This document shows, piece by piece, positions 34,821 to 49,800 of a stretch of 64,000 bases of DNA. Both the position numbers and the translations under genes were made by a program. Where the stretch lies: contig NC_039486.1 in NCBI RefSeq assembly GCF_003590095.1, forward strand, positions 2,790,001 through 2,854,000. Direction: 5' to 3'. Source of the DNA: Trichoplusia ni (Eukaryota; Arthropoda; Insecta; Lepidoptera; Noctuidae). Below the pieces are notes generated by a model. That model was not told where the DNA came from, ran no database searches, and saw only the letters and a program-made list of their open reading frames with translations. Positions within the stretch are counted from its first letter, which is position 1; each line of letters begins with the position of its first letter.

Positions 34821-37800
34821 TTATCTATGTTTTAAAAATTTGCTAATATACGTCATGAATTTATTTGAAAATTCAGTTGTTAAGCGGTACCTTAAGGCTA
34901 GATACGCTAAGGTCCTGTGAATCGTAGTAAATACTATTAGGCCTAAGATTTGTATAGTATACGAAGCTTCTTCCATTCCCAAATCCCTTAAAATGAGCTT
35001 AGGATCTGAGTATAGGCAGAAGTCTTGGTCGCACTCCATAACGTTTCGGTCTCGGTAGAGGGCTACGGCGAATCCAGTGACACCATAACGAAGGAATGAG
35101 GCGGACATGAGGTACTTCATGAAGGTTTCAATGAAGGGTCCGAAGCCCATTCCGTAGCAAGCAAGGGCTAAAAGTGGTGCTGCCGTAGCTGGTCCTATGA
35201 TGGAGCCATTCTGAAAAAGTAATGCCACATTTTTAGAGCAATAAAAATAAGATGATATCGAAATGAAGACAAAAAGAGAAAACTTAATGTTTCGAAAACT
35301 GTACTTAAATGACAAATATTATGTACAAAGTGAACGGAATGTATGACACTGTATTTTATAGGTGTCTAGGAAGAATTAGGCAAAAATTGGCCAAAACCAA
35401 AATCAACAGGCCTTGTGAACTATTTAATTCGGCTAAGCCCCAAAAATATATTCAGACAGCAACTTTACCGAACAATCAATTGATCTATTCTGAAAATTTA
35501 CTTACAGTAACACTAAAAGCTGAGCCAACAGCCAGCCCCAGGCCTTCGGAACACATGGCTATTAGGATAGCGCAAAATGAGAAAAGGAAAAATCTATCCC
35601 ACTCCAAGCTCTGTCCAGACATGAAGTATGTGATCACCAGGAATATGAAAGCAAGTATTACCTGCAACAAAATAGGAAATCTTAAGGTTTCATAAGACTA
35701 TGAACCGAGTTCTGGTACAAAAATTACGGGCCATGTTTTTTTCCAGTTATCGTAATTCTAGTTCACCTTGAAGCAAATGGCTCTATATGGATAAACATAG
35801 TTAAAGAATATAATTGGCATTTATGGAAAATTTTTACCAAATATTTTAAACAACGTTAATACGGGCAAATTCAAATAGAGTTCTGGGATCAAGGGTTTTA
35901 TCTAAAAGATAAGTATTCAATCTTCTTACATGGAAAACAAATAACATTCAATGTTTCTAAGAACTAAGTCCTTATACCTATTACTCTTGAGTATACGTAG
36001 AAAGTAAATCCATATTAAACGAGAATTGGGTTTACCAGGAAATTCTAATATATTATGAAGGCAAAAATATTTAAACAAATATTACATTAATGATGAACGA
36101 ATGTTGTTCTGTTTCTCAGCAATTTTAATAATATAATAATACAAGTACTGTAAGTTCTAAAAAAACAACTGCTGCCATTACGCAAGGAAGATGGAGTAAT
36201 ATAAAACCATCTTGGCATCTCATTTCCACAATGCCTATATTGTTTGAAGATCTCATAATAAAGGCCCCCACGTAATGTGAACCACAGAACACTATTAAGT
36301 TTATAATTTGTAAACGAAGTAAAATACACGAACTTACCATACTTGGAATACTGGATACTGTTAGGGCAGCGTAAAAGGCTTTCAAACTGTACCAGCGATT
36401 GAAATATTCCCTCCGAAGTAAACGCACTTGCAAGGGAACTGTAACAAGTAGTAAAATGATATAAGCTAGATTATTTTTGAGTCGGTACACTATGTCTTAT
36501 TTCAAATTCATCAATTGGATTCATATCGCGGGCCTTGAGCGTGGAGACCGTAAAAACCAAACACTCACTCAACCAAAACTCCCACTCTTCTATCTATCGA
36601 CTAATACCAGAACTTTTAATGACTTTTTGAAATATCACGGTTGTCCTTAGTTCAGCATCCCGCCTTTAGGTGGCATTGGTTGTAGGTATTGGAAAACTAT
36701 CTTAATCAGCTGTTTGTGCTAAAAATGCTATGCAATAGCTTAGCAATAGACGGCCACACGTCTTTTTTTTTTACTTCTCTGTACACTTTCATGACAGAAA
36801 ACAAATTTGCCTGACACTGATACATAAAAACTAAGTACTACATATTTTCATCACTGTTGCCAAAAATGTATCAGTCAATTAATGGGTTTTAGTTCTAGGG
36901 CTACATAATTATGTTAATGCAATAACTTAAATATACTTACATATAAGGACAGGAATCATGATGTACGTATACATAAAGAAAACAAGACAGCTGAGACAGA
37001 ACTTAAAGTTGACGACGGGGACCGCAGCGTTGTTGCCGACGTCAAAGAAGATGCTGCCAAGAAGGAAAGCCGAGAGCAAGTGGTGGAAAAACTGAATCCA
37101 ATGGGAGATCTGAAAGAAGACAGATACCTTATATTAATATTTGCTTTATACTATCCAAGTAGCGACTGGCGCTCCTAACGTCATCGCATGCCATCATTAA
37201 AACCGTATTATATGGTCCTAATTGTTGAGATTATTCTTCTTGGAAGGACCAACTTGCTAGAAAGTGGTATGATATTAGGCGCCATATTGCTTGTAAAACT
37301 GAAAACTGTTTGCTGCGATAGACATGACATGACATCAAACCTCGAATAATGGGCAAGACGACACTAAGACGGAATCATTAAAATATTGTATTTAACTGAT
37401 AAAATATCGTGTATGTATTGTGGAAAAAATCTCCATTTTAAAATTTAAGACGAGATTACTATTTTATTTTAGAAAATAAAATTGCAAAATTCTGCCAACT
37501 CCATGCTTTTTAAAACACCAATCGAAGTGTGTTACGTCAGCCCTCAGTAAATACTGTCACTGTCACTGTCAAGTTCTATACATTTTGATCTCTCATGTTT
37601 ACAAGTTTGCTGAGAGTTGACGTCACAGCAATGTCAACGCCGGTGACTGCGTTTTGGCGCGAATAAATGAACGTTTCATTAAAAACAATTTTTTTCAATA
37701 ATTAGTTTTTAAATTATAGAAATATTATATTTTTAAGTAATAGTAGATGCTTAAGAATATTTTAAAACACATTTTCAAAAATTGTCATCTTGCCCATTAT

Positions 37801-40800
37801 GCTTTTTATAATATTATTTTTGAATAGAAAACACTAATGTTGATGCACTCCTTCATATATATTTCAAAACCAAATAAAAACATAACTCACCGTATTCCTT
37901 TTATTTTGTACCAGCATTCTTGAGGTAAGTATGATAAATTGTGTCCAAAAAGACGTAGGAAATTCAACTTTATAGGACTGATCCTTAGTTACGTGCTCCG
38001 AAAATATTCTTTGTACAGACTCGTCTGAATGGAGAACGGGTGTCCTGAAACGAAAAATGGTTGGAGGTAACCTTAACCTAACTTGAGGTCTAGTCATAAC
38101 ATTAACATCCCTTTGGCTTTTTCTGATCTATTTTAGGGATATTACAGATTAGGTGATTTGGCATATTAATATCCTACAACATCCTGTTATTTTTGAGCTC
38201 ACATGAAAAAAATAACTGTTGCCATTTCAACAATATACCTATGAAAAGCAAAGTATCTAAGAAATCACAATATTTCGTTTTTTTTTTGTCTAGCATTTAT
38301 TATGCCTTTGTATATATTTCGAGTAAGTCACTTTACTGCATTTCAATGTAATTTGTTTGTAATAAAGTTTTGCCAGCTATCAATATCTATACTTAAAGTA
38401 TCAACCTTACGTTAACATTAACTAAATACGAACCTTCCACCTCTCGTCATTATTCTGTTTGGCCTCTTACATAGTTTCCCATTTAGACATAATTCCGACA
38501 GTTGAGCCATTGACTCTAAATTTCCGAGTAAGGTTTCCAGCACAAAGTCTGCAGGGTTGTGAGTTGTAGGGCAAATATGGCCAGCTTCAGCCATATATGG
38601 TACTAACATATCTGGTGATCCCTGAAAAGAAAAAAATTTGAATTAAGATGATTTAAAGGACTTGTACTAGATAGGGATGTAGTAATAAATGCAAGTATAA
38701 AGCCTATGAAGAAGTGTTTTGGTGGTTAAAAACAATTTTAGCCATAATCTATGATCTTAAGAAGATGTCATCATCGGCCTAGCCTTTTCCCAACTATGTT
38801 GGGGTCGGCTACCAGTCCAACCGGTTTCAGCTAAGTACCAGTGTTTTACAAGGAGCGACTGCCTATCTGACCTCCTCAACGCAGTTACCTGGGCAACATG
38901 CACCCCTTGGTTAGACTGGCTGTCAGACTTTACTCGTACTTAATTAAAACTGAGCTTTATGCTTTAAAGAAATGATAAAACTAAACCATAAAAATTGAGT
39001 TGAGCATTCTCGTCTGACGTTTTCAATGAAATTTTTATGTCAGAGTGACTTAAGTCGTAAACATAAAATTGTCTAGTCATAGTCTTGGAGCGATGAAATG
39101 ATAGACGAAACAGTTTAATAAATAGATAGTTAAATCGTAAGCACTTTTACGAGGAAATTTGTTTATAGCATCTAGATCCTTCTAATTTGTATCAGACATA
39201 GAACAAGCAGACAAAATTTCGATAAAACCGTCTGTGATTGTTTTTTTATAATGCTGATTTTTCCAACACTTAAATAGGAGACCGTTGCTAAGCAGGATTT
39301 TTAGATAAGATTGAAACAAAAAAATCGATTATGATTGCCTTTATTTCCATATATAAAACGCAAAGACCGAAGAAGGATATTTTTTCCTTCTTCCGCTTTG
39401 AAACATACTAATAAATCAAACGACTAAAACTCTCTAGATGAAATAATATACTAAAAAGATCATCCGGAATCGAGCAATGCATCACCAAATGAAATAGAGT
39501 TTAAAGTAATCGCTGTAAAAGCGTTTTATATCTGAGCCATTACTCACGCGAGGGTTAAGTGAAACACTCCGAAGTTATGACAGACTATTATCGAGACATC
39601 ATTTTAGGGTTAAACACGTATCTTTGCCATAAAGTTTATAGCATCACCGCCCTACTGAAAACTCATTATGTTACCTAAGTAAATTATTACGACGGTAAAG
39701 TTCCAAAGTTGACTTTTTGGACAGAGTGACCATTTGGGCCTTAAAGGAGGATTGAGTGTTTGATTTACATAGCTGTTTACGGATCAGGGTACTATTAAAT
39801 CCTAGGTTACGATTCATACGTTGTTAACATGCCTGGTTTGAACGATGCCATAAATATTGTGGTCGCTAGATTGTTGTACTACCAGTGAGAGTACTTCATG
39901 TATAGTCAATTCCGAGAATTGTCATTGATATTTGAAATGTTCATTCCTTTCAATACAATATAACTTAAGATGCAGGGCAATATTGGTCAATCAAATCTTT
40001 ATGCTGTTTGCGGATGAGACCAGAAAGCCAATATTTTCAGGAGATAAAAATAACAGCAACTGAAGTAGGTGATTTAGCCCAGCTACAAATCATTATTGAA
40101 GAATTGTATTGTATAAAAAAAGTTCAAGGGACGTACTCGTACGTTTTTTCTATATCAGTAATTTTCAAAGTCCGATATAGCTTAAAATAATTACAAACTA
40201 ACCTATTGTTTACAATATGTACACTTAAAACAAAATACATAAGAAATAACATGGGCATTTTAGCGATATGACTACTATTATCAAATTAAATAATACAATA
40301 TATTTGTCTCCGGTCAAACGATACGTCTGGTCCCATTCACGCAGTCGAGTAGCTGTAAAGCTTTGTACAAAATCCCGCCAATGTCAATTACGGGTTTAAT
40401 CTCGCCATTAAATTTACAGCCAATAGAAAGGCTGTTTGACGAACGATTTACGTCGACATTGTTGATACATTCTGTAGCGATTTGTGAATTATTTGCGCTC
40501 TTAATTAAATATTTTGTTGGATGAATTGAAAGTGATTTTGGAAGCATTCATGTATAGTGGTAGACCCCAATTCTATTGTTAGCAAAGAAATAGCTTATAG
40601 CAAATTAAAACTGAGTGCTATATAAGTCGTAACTTAAGTGATATGGTACCTAAATTGATAAACAGAGTAGAACGTAACATACTTACACTTACTCAATATA
40701 CTAGCCTGAAAAGCGATATAGGGAAACAGTTAAAAAGCGGTAAGTAAGTTAATAGTCAAAGTGCGAGTTCGACTCCCGACACTAACGGTGCTATACAAAA

Positions 40801-43800
40801 AAAAGCTAAAATAAAATCAAAATCCGTTTTTTAACCTTTTCTGTGTCTTCTGTGTCAGGGTAAAAATCCATTTTTACCCTTTTTGAAAACCTAAGCCCTG
40901 AACAAGAAAAATAAGTTTTTATTTATCGCCTTTCCATAGAATTTCTCACTATAAACAGTTGTTTTCCTGTCTTAACTTATCTTACAAGATTCTATAAGTT
41001 TTTATCGAAATTTACACTTTATATTGTTCACAAAACTAGCTATTAAATTTCTTTTGTAGCGCTTTACTTGAACACAGTAATATTCATATATTTTCTTATC
41101 GATATTACGTCTATAGAGATTTCCCTGCAGCTTCTTGGAGTTTATAAAGGAGATTTTAATTCTTAAATTAAAATACCGTAGAATACGTTTCGTTTTAGTC
41201 AAGTTATCAGTCAATTGCGTCAGTTCAATAATTACTTCTAAATAATTTACTGAAACGGACTGTTTTTTTTTTGACTAGCTCATAAATAGCTCACTTTTTG
41301 GCATTGGCTAAGAGATTTCAAAAATTTATACTTTGAAACTTTCGAAAACATTTTCGATCAATTAAAATTTGAAAAAGTTGAGTAGTAAATTGAATATTCT
41401 TTTTGTGAAAACTTTATTTAAAAGCTAAAATTATTAGCTCTCTAAACTATAAAATATGTAAAAGGATTCAAAACTTTTTTCTCATCACTTATTCTCTTTT
41501 AATAAAACTATAGAGACTTTAATTTTTATAAAAGATTGCATCAGGTGCAAACTACTTTAATGAATAAAATTACAGTTACAAAAATAAGAAATTCATTTTT
41601 ACAGAAATTTTTCATAATACTTAATTTTCTTCATAGGAATAGAACTTCTATAAAATATGCTTCATTTAGGAGTCTGGGATTAGTGATTATCCAATTAATT
41701 TAGCTATGTAAATCAAAACGAGAAGATTTTAATGAAGAACCGTTTGATTTGGGTTTCGGAAACTTTCGACTTGATTGACATCTTTCGCGATAGGGACTTT
41801 GCTAATTAGTTTGCGAGACAATCAAACTTTGGTAGTGGAATTATCTTACGGCTATTTGTTAGGATGTCTTGTAGGTTCAAGTGACTGACCTATATTTAGC
41901 GTTAATTTTTGTCTGGGTATGTGAATATTATGAATATCGCTTGGAAGTTAATACATATCCAAACAAAGAGAGACCTATGCTTAGCAGTAAGTTATACACA
42001 GTTAATATCTCTACTAATGTTGGAAATGTGATGTTAGTTTGTTTGTTTTGATTTTACTTATCGATTGTCATGAGAATAAATTTTCTTTGATGCATAAGGA
42101 GTAACATAAGATATATTTTCACTAACTTAAAATAAAACGAAAATAATTGCACGAAATGGTTGAGGTCACCAATCACTCGTCCACCGAAACGCGTCGCTTG
42201 TTCGATCTCCGCACATGGTTTTGTGAAAACCACAAATCCTTGTCCTGAGTCTGAGAGTCTACTTGCATGTGACTCGAATGCTTATGAAACCCGTCGCAAC
42301 ACAAAAGTTAAAATGTTTAGTAAGGGAGTCGTTTTTTTTAAAGAGTCTGAAATAAAATTGATATACATACTTGATAACAGCACATTCCTCTGGCCAACAC
42401 GTATATTCTGTCAAAGAGTGAAAACAAGGATGCCGATGGTTGATGCACGGTACATATTATGTTCCTGCCTTGTCGTGACAGCAGGCGGAGAAGTACCACG
42501 AGCTGTCGAATTGACACGACGTCGAGACCTCTGAAAAAGATGAAAAGAAAATGAAATATACTGTCGGAGCAATAGTGTGGAGGTTTAAAATCTTTAAGCC
42601 CCGACGATGATACAGGGTCGTTATAATTTTTTCGGGGCAGTCTATGTACGCAGATTTCTGTGAGGTAAATAAAAAAATAAACGTCTTAAGTCTACCCCTT
42701 TGTCTTCATTTAGATCTAAGCACTTATTAAAAATAAATACGGGCATAAAAAAAAAACAGGCAAACTACACACACAAACTTCAAAAAGAAGCTAGTGACTC
42801 TAATGAGACGAATGTCTTCCTAAGGATCTTTATACGCGACAAAACACAAGTCTCTGTACCCAACTAGATAAGGGTAGTACTATGCATACCTATAGTAATA
42901 AGTCTTCAAACCGAAGACGTTGCTAAGCAACGAAAATTCGAGTTTTGTATACGTAAGTTGCCTTGTGTATGAAACGGCAGTCGTATCGTTAAAGTTTTCC
43001 ATATGTCTACGTCGATATGCCCAACTAGACACCATTTGTGAGTTCTAGGAAAGGGGTACTTTGAGCGTCTATTTTCTATTATATTCGGATCCACGGTTCG
43101 TTGGCGCACCTAAACAAATAAAATCGAGTAGCCCTTTCAGTTAAACATCGTTTAAATTAAAGCGTTTTGCATTTTAAGGGTTTTCGTATTAGTGAGATTA
43201 TGTAATTTTGGGCTTTGTTGAAATTGCCAACCCATTTGCTTACTCTTTAGTTGTCAATTAATTTTCTGTAAGTGGTTAAATATGATATTTTAGGTAACGA
43301 ATGGAAATGATAAGGCCACAGAATAGTAATTTTAAATAATAATGATTTAGACAGCAGCGAGATTTTCAAAAAGACAAATGTAACAAAGACATTAATTCTT
43401 AAATACGAGTACCTATGTCATATTATTTGTGAGCATTTTGGCAGCTATGTTGCTATCACGTTAGTTTTGTAAATTATACAATTGTTTTGGTATTGTGTTT
43501 CAAGAAAAGAAGTATTCTTACTGCTAACATTTATTGAAAACTCATCGGTCAAGTGCAGTTCGGTGTGGCGATGCTGAAGGTTCCTTACAACGGCCAAAAT
43601 AAGTCAAAGGCAAAAAAATCGGCTGGGTGGCTATTAATTTGAGGTAGTGACCTAAACAAAAGTACAAATTTATTTGTTATTGATAGCAAATTTTTTATCG
43701 CAGCAACATTGGTTAATCTCAACGTTTATTTTAGTATTTGGTGAAAATAAATGGTGTTATAGCGGCAACATAAATACATCACAACTATAAACTAAGTTCT

Positions 43801-46800
43801 TAACGCTGATAATTTGGTTTGTACATAAATAAAGCCTTGATATAAATGTATCCATAACTTTATGATGAATACTTATTGACATAATTATGAGGCTAATTTA
43901 AAAACTTGAATTATGAATTAAGCAATGATTTATTACAATCTTTTTCTTTGACGTAAAACAAACATACATAAAATGCAGTTTATTTATTATACTTTTTTAT
44001 CAGCAAGTCAAACAATGTTTTGAAGACAAGTTTTTCTTAAATAATTCACTTGTTATTGCTAATTTAATACTCAATCATATTATTATGAATCGCTTAGTTA
44101 CACAAGTTATATTATTACACTAGCTATTGACCGCGACTTTGTCCGCGTGGTTAGAAGATAATATAAGTTATTATTTATACCTGCCCTGTTTTTTCCACAT
44201 TTGGCTTTATATCTTCGCTCCTATTAGCGGCAGCGAGACGGTATATAGCCTAAAGCCTTCCCTATATTTTTTCAATTTGAACCTGTAGTTCCTGAGATTA
44301 GCGCGTTCAAACAAACAAACTCTTCAGCTTTATATATTAGTAAGTATAGACAGATATAGATATAAATTTTTAGATAGAAGCTAGAAGTAAATTGAATGCA
44401 TAAATATATGCACTATAATAACAACAGGGTAATAAACCGTATTTACTATAATATAGCAGTAGCTACCAGATAATGAAATACCAATGAATTCAATAAAATC
44501 CAATTAAATTGAACAATTATTTGTCTTGCACGCAAACTTTTAATGGTTGCTATTATAAGATATAACAGGAACATATAATTTTTATTGTTTTAATAGCCGT
44601 AAATCGTAATTATTCTCTCTGTTATAAGTAATGTAGTTCTGTTACAAAAATATCTATAACGTGATTCCTTTGCAATTATAATATGCTTTCAAAATTGATC
44701 TAGAACTTTTGCTTTGCGTTAGCAAGATTTTTAAATTTAAAAACACAATTTAATGACTCCTCGTCAACGCAATCAGTAATTGAAATAAACAGATATCGGT
44801 ATTTTTAGGGCAAAATTATACAAACTGGAGAGGGACACTAATAAAACAAAAAATACTAAAAAATGTTTGTTTTTAATTAAAATAATTTGGTCCTTGATAA
44901 ATTTATAACAGTAAAAAAGCTAAATTAATTCTTGCCGTAATTATGAACAAAGCAGAGGCCTTTTTTGTTGTACTGAAGGACTTTCGTTTGTTTTATTGAA
45001 CTCAAATTGAAGATATTAAATCAAATATGTACTATTGGACCCACACGGTACCAGTATTTTGTACAATTTCTGCATTTTAGATATGTGCATTTGCGTATAA
45101 ATTATAGGAAGATATAATATAGAAACTTTTGGAAAATAAAGAAAATAATGTTAAAAAAGTGGATACATTGGGATTTCCAAGGATGAATAGAAATAAGTGT
45201 AATTTTTTGAGGCGGAAATAAGTGTTTAATACTAACATTGAAACTGCTTTAACAAATGTAGTTTATTAAAGTTGAGAAATTTTTATTTTTTGTTTTATAT
45301 CGTTAAACATCTAACAATTTACAAAACCTTGGTTTCTATACATTGAATTTCTTTTGCCAGGAAAATGCTTATATTCAAACTTTTTACCGTTTATAAGTTT
45401 AATCATAAAAAACAGGATACTAATCATATTTTTATACAATATTCCTTGTAGAATGTCACAAAAGCATTATAGATGGCATAATAGTTGGAAATGGAAATAA
45501 TTATGCTTTTGCTGCGAGGAAAATGCGCAATGATGGTGTAAGTGAGAAGTACCTACATCCGTCAGTAATATGCAATTTGGTTTCAAAACCGCTAAGTTGT
45601 AGGTAAGAGCGAATGCACACTAGTGCAATTGTACAGTGGTTTCTTTGAGCATTTGGCAAGAACTAAATGGCCTATTTGGGTCTTGCTAAATGCTCAAACA
45701 GGTGGACAGTTTTGTATTAAGGTATTTAATCCTTGTGTCGGGCACACAAACATTCAAGGAAAAACTAAACTACTCAGGATCAGCATTCGTTGATCACGCA
45801 AATGCTTGTCCTACGAGGGAATTGAACCCTCGACACGTTGCGCCCAGTGAGTTTTGCGTGGGGTCCTCAATCACTCGGCTATTTGTACAGTCAGCTGTTC
45901 AATTTCGCCTATCATCTCGCCTATCACGTAAGAATCCAAAGAATTTGCCAGAAGACCACTTGTATTGCGTTAAGAGATGAGAACGAGTGGTCAATGATGA
46001 TGTGGTCATGGCAAATGGCTTGGCATGCATGGCAAGGTGCAATCACGTATGGTTCTTCAAACTCTTGGAAGGGACAAAAGCCTAGATATAGTAATCTGAA
46101 CTTTGTCTTATTTCTACTCCGAATTTAGTACCAACAAAGGACCAGGACCAAAATAATTGTAGAACCGAAGGGATCACTTCCAAAAGGATCCACAAATCAG
46201 TACCATGGGTTCATGAGCAATTTTTGTCAAAATAGCTCCACTCGATGGATTAAGTACATGATCCGATTTCGTAAACGCCCCAACCTGCACGTCCAATAAA
46301 AGGTTATGGCGGGACGTGGTGATTAAGCCAATTACCTTCCATTGTACTTATGTAATTTTGTTTAGCCTGCCCCTATTGGAGTGAACCTTTTAAGCAATAG
46401 ATATTAATGAATCTACTCAGAATTGCGTTTGCTTTCAAAAGATTGTATTCAGAATGAAATTGGAGGTGATATCGGGTATACAAGTTGCCTAATCTTTTTC
46501 ATGGTGATTATGCGACATTGTAAAAGTTTACTCTACCGAGTACTTATACTAACAATGAATATTATCATACACTTTACATTGTTATCTTTGTTGGAGTAAT
46601 TTTCTTATATGGTTACGGAGAATTTCTTGTTTTACACACCTGCTTTCGGAGTGAGAAGACATTTGAAAGCTTTTTAGCTTCTTTGGTAATATTTTTTCTT
46701 TAGATAAACCTACTTTGAGTCCTGCTTAAAGAAATTTAAAAAAAAACTAGCTGTTGCGCGCGACTTCGTCCGCGTGGTTAGAAGATATAAGTTATGCTGC

Positions 46801-49800
46801 CCTGTTTTTTCCACACTTTCCATTGTATCTTCGCTCCTATTAGTCGCAGCGTGATGTTTTATAGACTAAAACCTTCCTCGATGAATGGTCTATCTAACAC
46901 AGAATTTTTCAATTTGATCCAGTAGTTTCTGAGATTACCGCGTTCAAACAAACAAACTCTTCAGCTTTATATATTAGTATAGATATAAAAAAATAAAGTA
47001 GAATATTGAGTTTCTAATGCCTATAGTAACCAATGGGACGTTGAAGAGTGTCCAATCACATAGTTTTTAGTATCATAATCATTAGTTTTTGTATGTACTT
47101 GTACAATGTACTAGAACTCAAAGTAATTTTCAGACTTGCCTTAACAACTGGTACTCGTCTTTAATGAAATTAAACGGTCGGGTAACCATTGTAGAGTTTT
47201 TGTTAGTTTTTGCTGGACCATCATAGGACCCCTCTAATCAACGTTAGAACAATTTCAGTAACAGACATATTACTGGCATCATGTAAGTATATCTGACAAG
47301 CCTTGAAAAAGTTTAAATGGCCTACCATTATCTAACTCCAAATTAGCTTGGTAATTGTAAACGTGACTGCTATTAGATGACAAAATTATGAATGCTGTTA
47401 TTTCGTAAAAAAAGATTCAACGTAACCGGTTGCCAAATGGCTGACACAATGCTTTAAATTACCTTAAATGCCCTATTAATAAGAGGAATGAATCTCAGCA
47501 TTGGCAGTGTTTACAAACACACACGAGAGTTCCGGATCCACAAACATTAATATTTACTTTAAAAGCCCCTTAAAAAGTAAACACGAAAAACAATCCTTTA
47601 AATACTCCATAAAACCCACGCGTAACTATGTTAGTAGGTAATAAAATAACCCTTTACTGCCTTAGTTTGACAAATAAGTTTTAGCATGGATTTGTCGTTT
47701 TCAGGGAATTAAATACGGGGTTTTCCTTCCTCAAAAGAAGGCTTCCATCAGAGAAATAGTATACACAGGCCAACATACAAGGATCGTCGTAATGATACCA
47801 ATTACTCATGTTTAATCCAAGGATAACACTTTTCCTCAAACGTGCGGATTATTCCTATTATGCCGGTCTCCTCTAATTGTTTTTTTAACCCGGCCCTTGT
47901 AATGAGACAAACGTCAGCGTATCACAAAAACGTTGGGTTGTTTAGGACTCTTGTTCTGGTTCTACTAATGAAATGTGTTTCGTGAATTAACACGAAGGGA
48001 TGCATAATGGATGGAAATTGTTAAAAAAAAAACCTTTTTTTTTGCTGATTTATTTAAGGTCTTATGTATTTCATTTAAGGTTTATATTGGTTGAGATCGG
48101 TTGTTACTATTTTCGCTGTAGTAATAAATAAAGGCTTCCAAAAACACTTCATCAAAATTGCATCATATTACGGGGCTTTTCAGAATGTATTTAAATAAGT
48201 GGGCTACTAAAGTAATTCTTGAAAGTTTATGATTAAAAACACTTACTATGTATATACATCAAAGCGAAGTTCCAGAAAGGACTTGTTTATGCAATTAAGT
48301 AGAAAATTTGTAAATAACTTTGACATCGTAAATATATTCTATACCATACAAGCTTGTTTGCCTATATCTCTAACATCTACCAAAAATAAACCGTGCTGAT
48401 ACCGATAGCATGGATTTCTAAATTAACTAGACTTCATGGTACGAGGGCACTTTTTTGCACTCCATACTCCCTATAGAGACAAAACCAGTCAGAAAGATCT
48501 ATCTGTTGACCTACTCAGGATAGCTTGATTAATGAATGTCTAAGATAACTTACGTAGTGGGCTCATCCAAGAAAATGACGGGTGGATTGTTGACCAGCTC
48601 CAAAGCGATGGATAATCTTTTCAGTTGTCCTCCAGATAGCTTTTCCGTCATAGTATCCCTGTGATTCCAGAGTCCGAGGGTTTGGAGAATTTCTTCTACC
48701 TGTAATATGTTTTTGTTAATTAATTATTTTTCTTTTAGAATGCCAACACAATATCGAATTAGTTGCATAGATAACGTCTACTACAAAGAAAAAAAAATCC
48801 TATATGTGGAAGCACCAAATGTGTTTTCCAATTAACCTACTAATAACTATTTGCCTGTTGTTCTAGTGGTTAGTGACCTTGACTGCTATACTGGAGATCG
48901 TGGGTTCGCTACCCATCCAGGACAAAGGTTTGTGTGGTGTGCACGATCATTTGTTCTATGTCTAGGTGCAAATCAGAAATATTTAATTATGTTTATCAGT
49001 TAAATTCTCAACAAAATAAACTATTCAACATCATCGAGTGGTATATAGTCACCATGGCAATTATCTATGTGGTGTGTAGGTGGTGCAATTATCATTGGTC
49101 AATTATGCGGTTCAATGATAAATGTTTGTAACACGTCTGCATATATTATGAATCAAACGTTGCCGTGCTTAATAAAATCATAACATGTATCTACTGTATA
49201 AAGTAAAATTTATCTCATGACTTTGCCCAAAACATTTTAGGAAAGCGTAAAATAAAAATGCTTTGGTAGTCAGACAGAAATCGAACAAGAAAAAATATAT
49301 TCAAAACATTCAAAAATGTCATATGACGGAATTGTACTAATTTCCTTACAATTATGTTATTACTCTTAGTTTGGTTGAACTTCCCGTTCCTTTGTTCGAA
49401 TACACTTGTATAATTATTTAAATGCGAGAGTCAAATTGCCTTTCATCGAATATTAAAAGGAAGTTTATTTATAAGAATCCATGACATTCAGCCCTTCCTA
49501 CACCAATTAAGTACTTAATCACAGCTTTAACAATTACATTAAAAGAACTTTTATTACTTTTAATTTACATCCGCGTTTTAGGGTTTCTTACCAAAAGGAA
49601 AAAATGGCAAACACTATTAAGGCACTGCTGTATGTATGTCTGTTCGCCGGTCTATCACCTGGCAGCGTCAAATGAACGCTGGCTATAATGACTAAACAGT
49701 TGGAATTTTCACGGAATTTCTGTTTACATTATAACCAAAAAGAAAACAAAATTATTGCTAAGCAACAGACAGTGTACTCAAAAAAAGTCTTGTCTTTTGT

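Larger units (their letters stand above)
42531..48553. other. 6-kb intron splitting the Walker B and D-loop exons of the ABC gene
   Basis: This is the longest intron in the model. It separates DEPT-T from the GLD of the D-loop. It contains two Helitron-like elements (44120-44350 and 46747-46983) and a SINE (45727-45900). No host gene is recognised. A GC-richer stretch at 45900-46330 has open frames without known motifs. Confidence 0.6.

Noticed and set aside
45900..46330. GC-richer region as a host exon inside the ABC intron
   Set aside because: Open frames are short, overlap a SINE end, and show no known motif or consistent splice sites.
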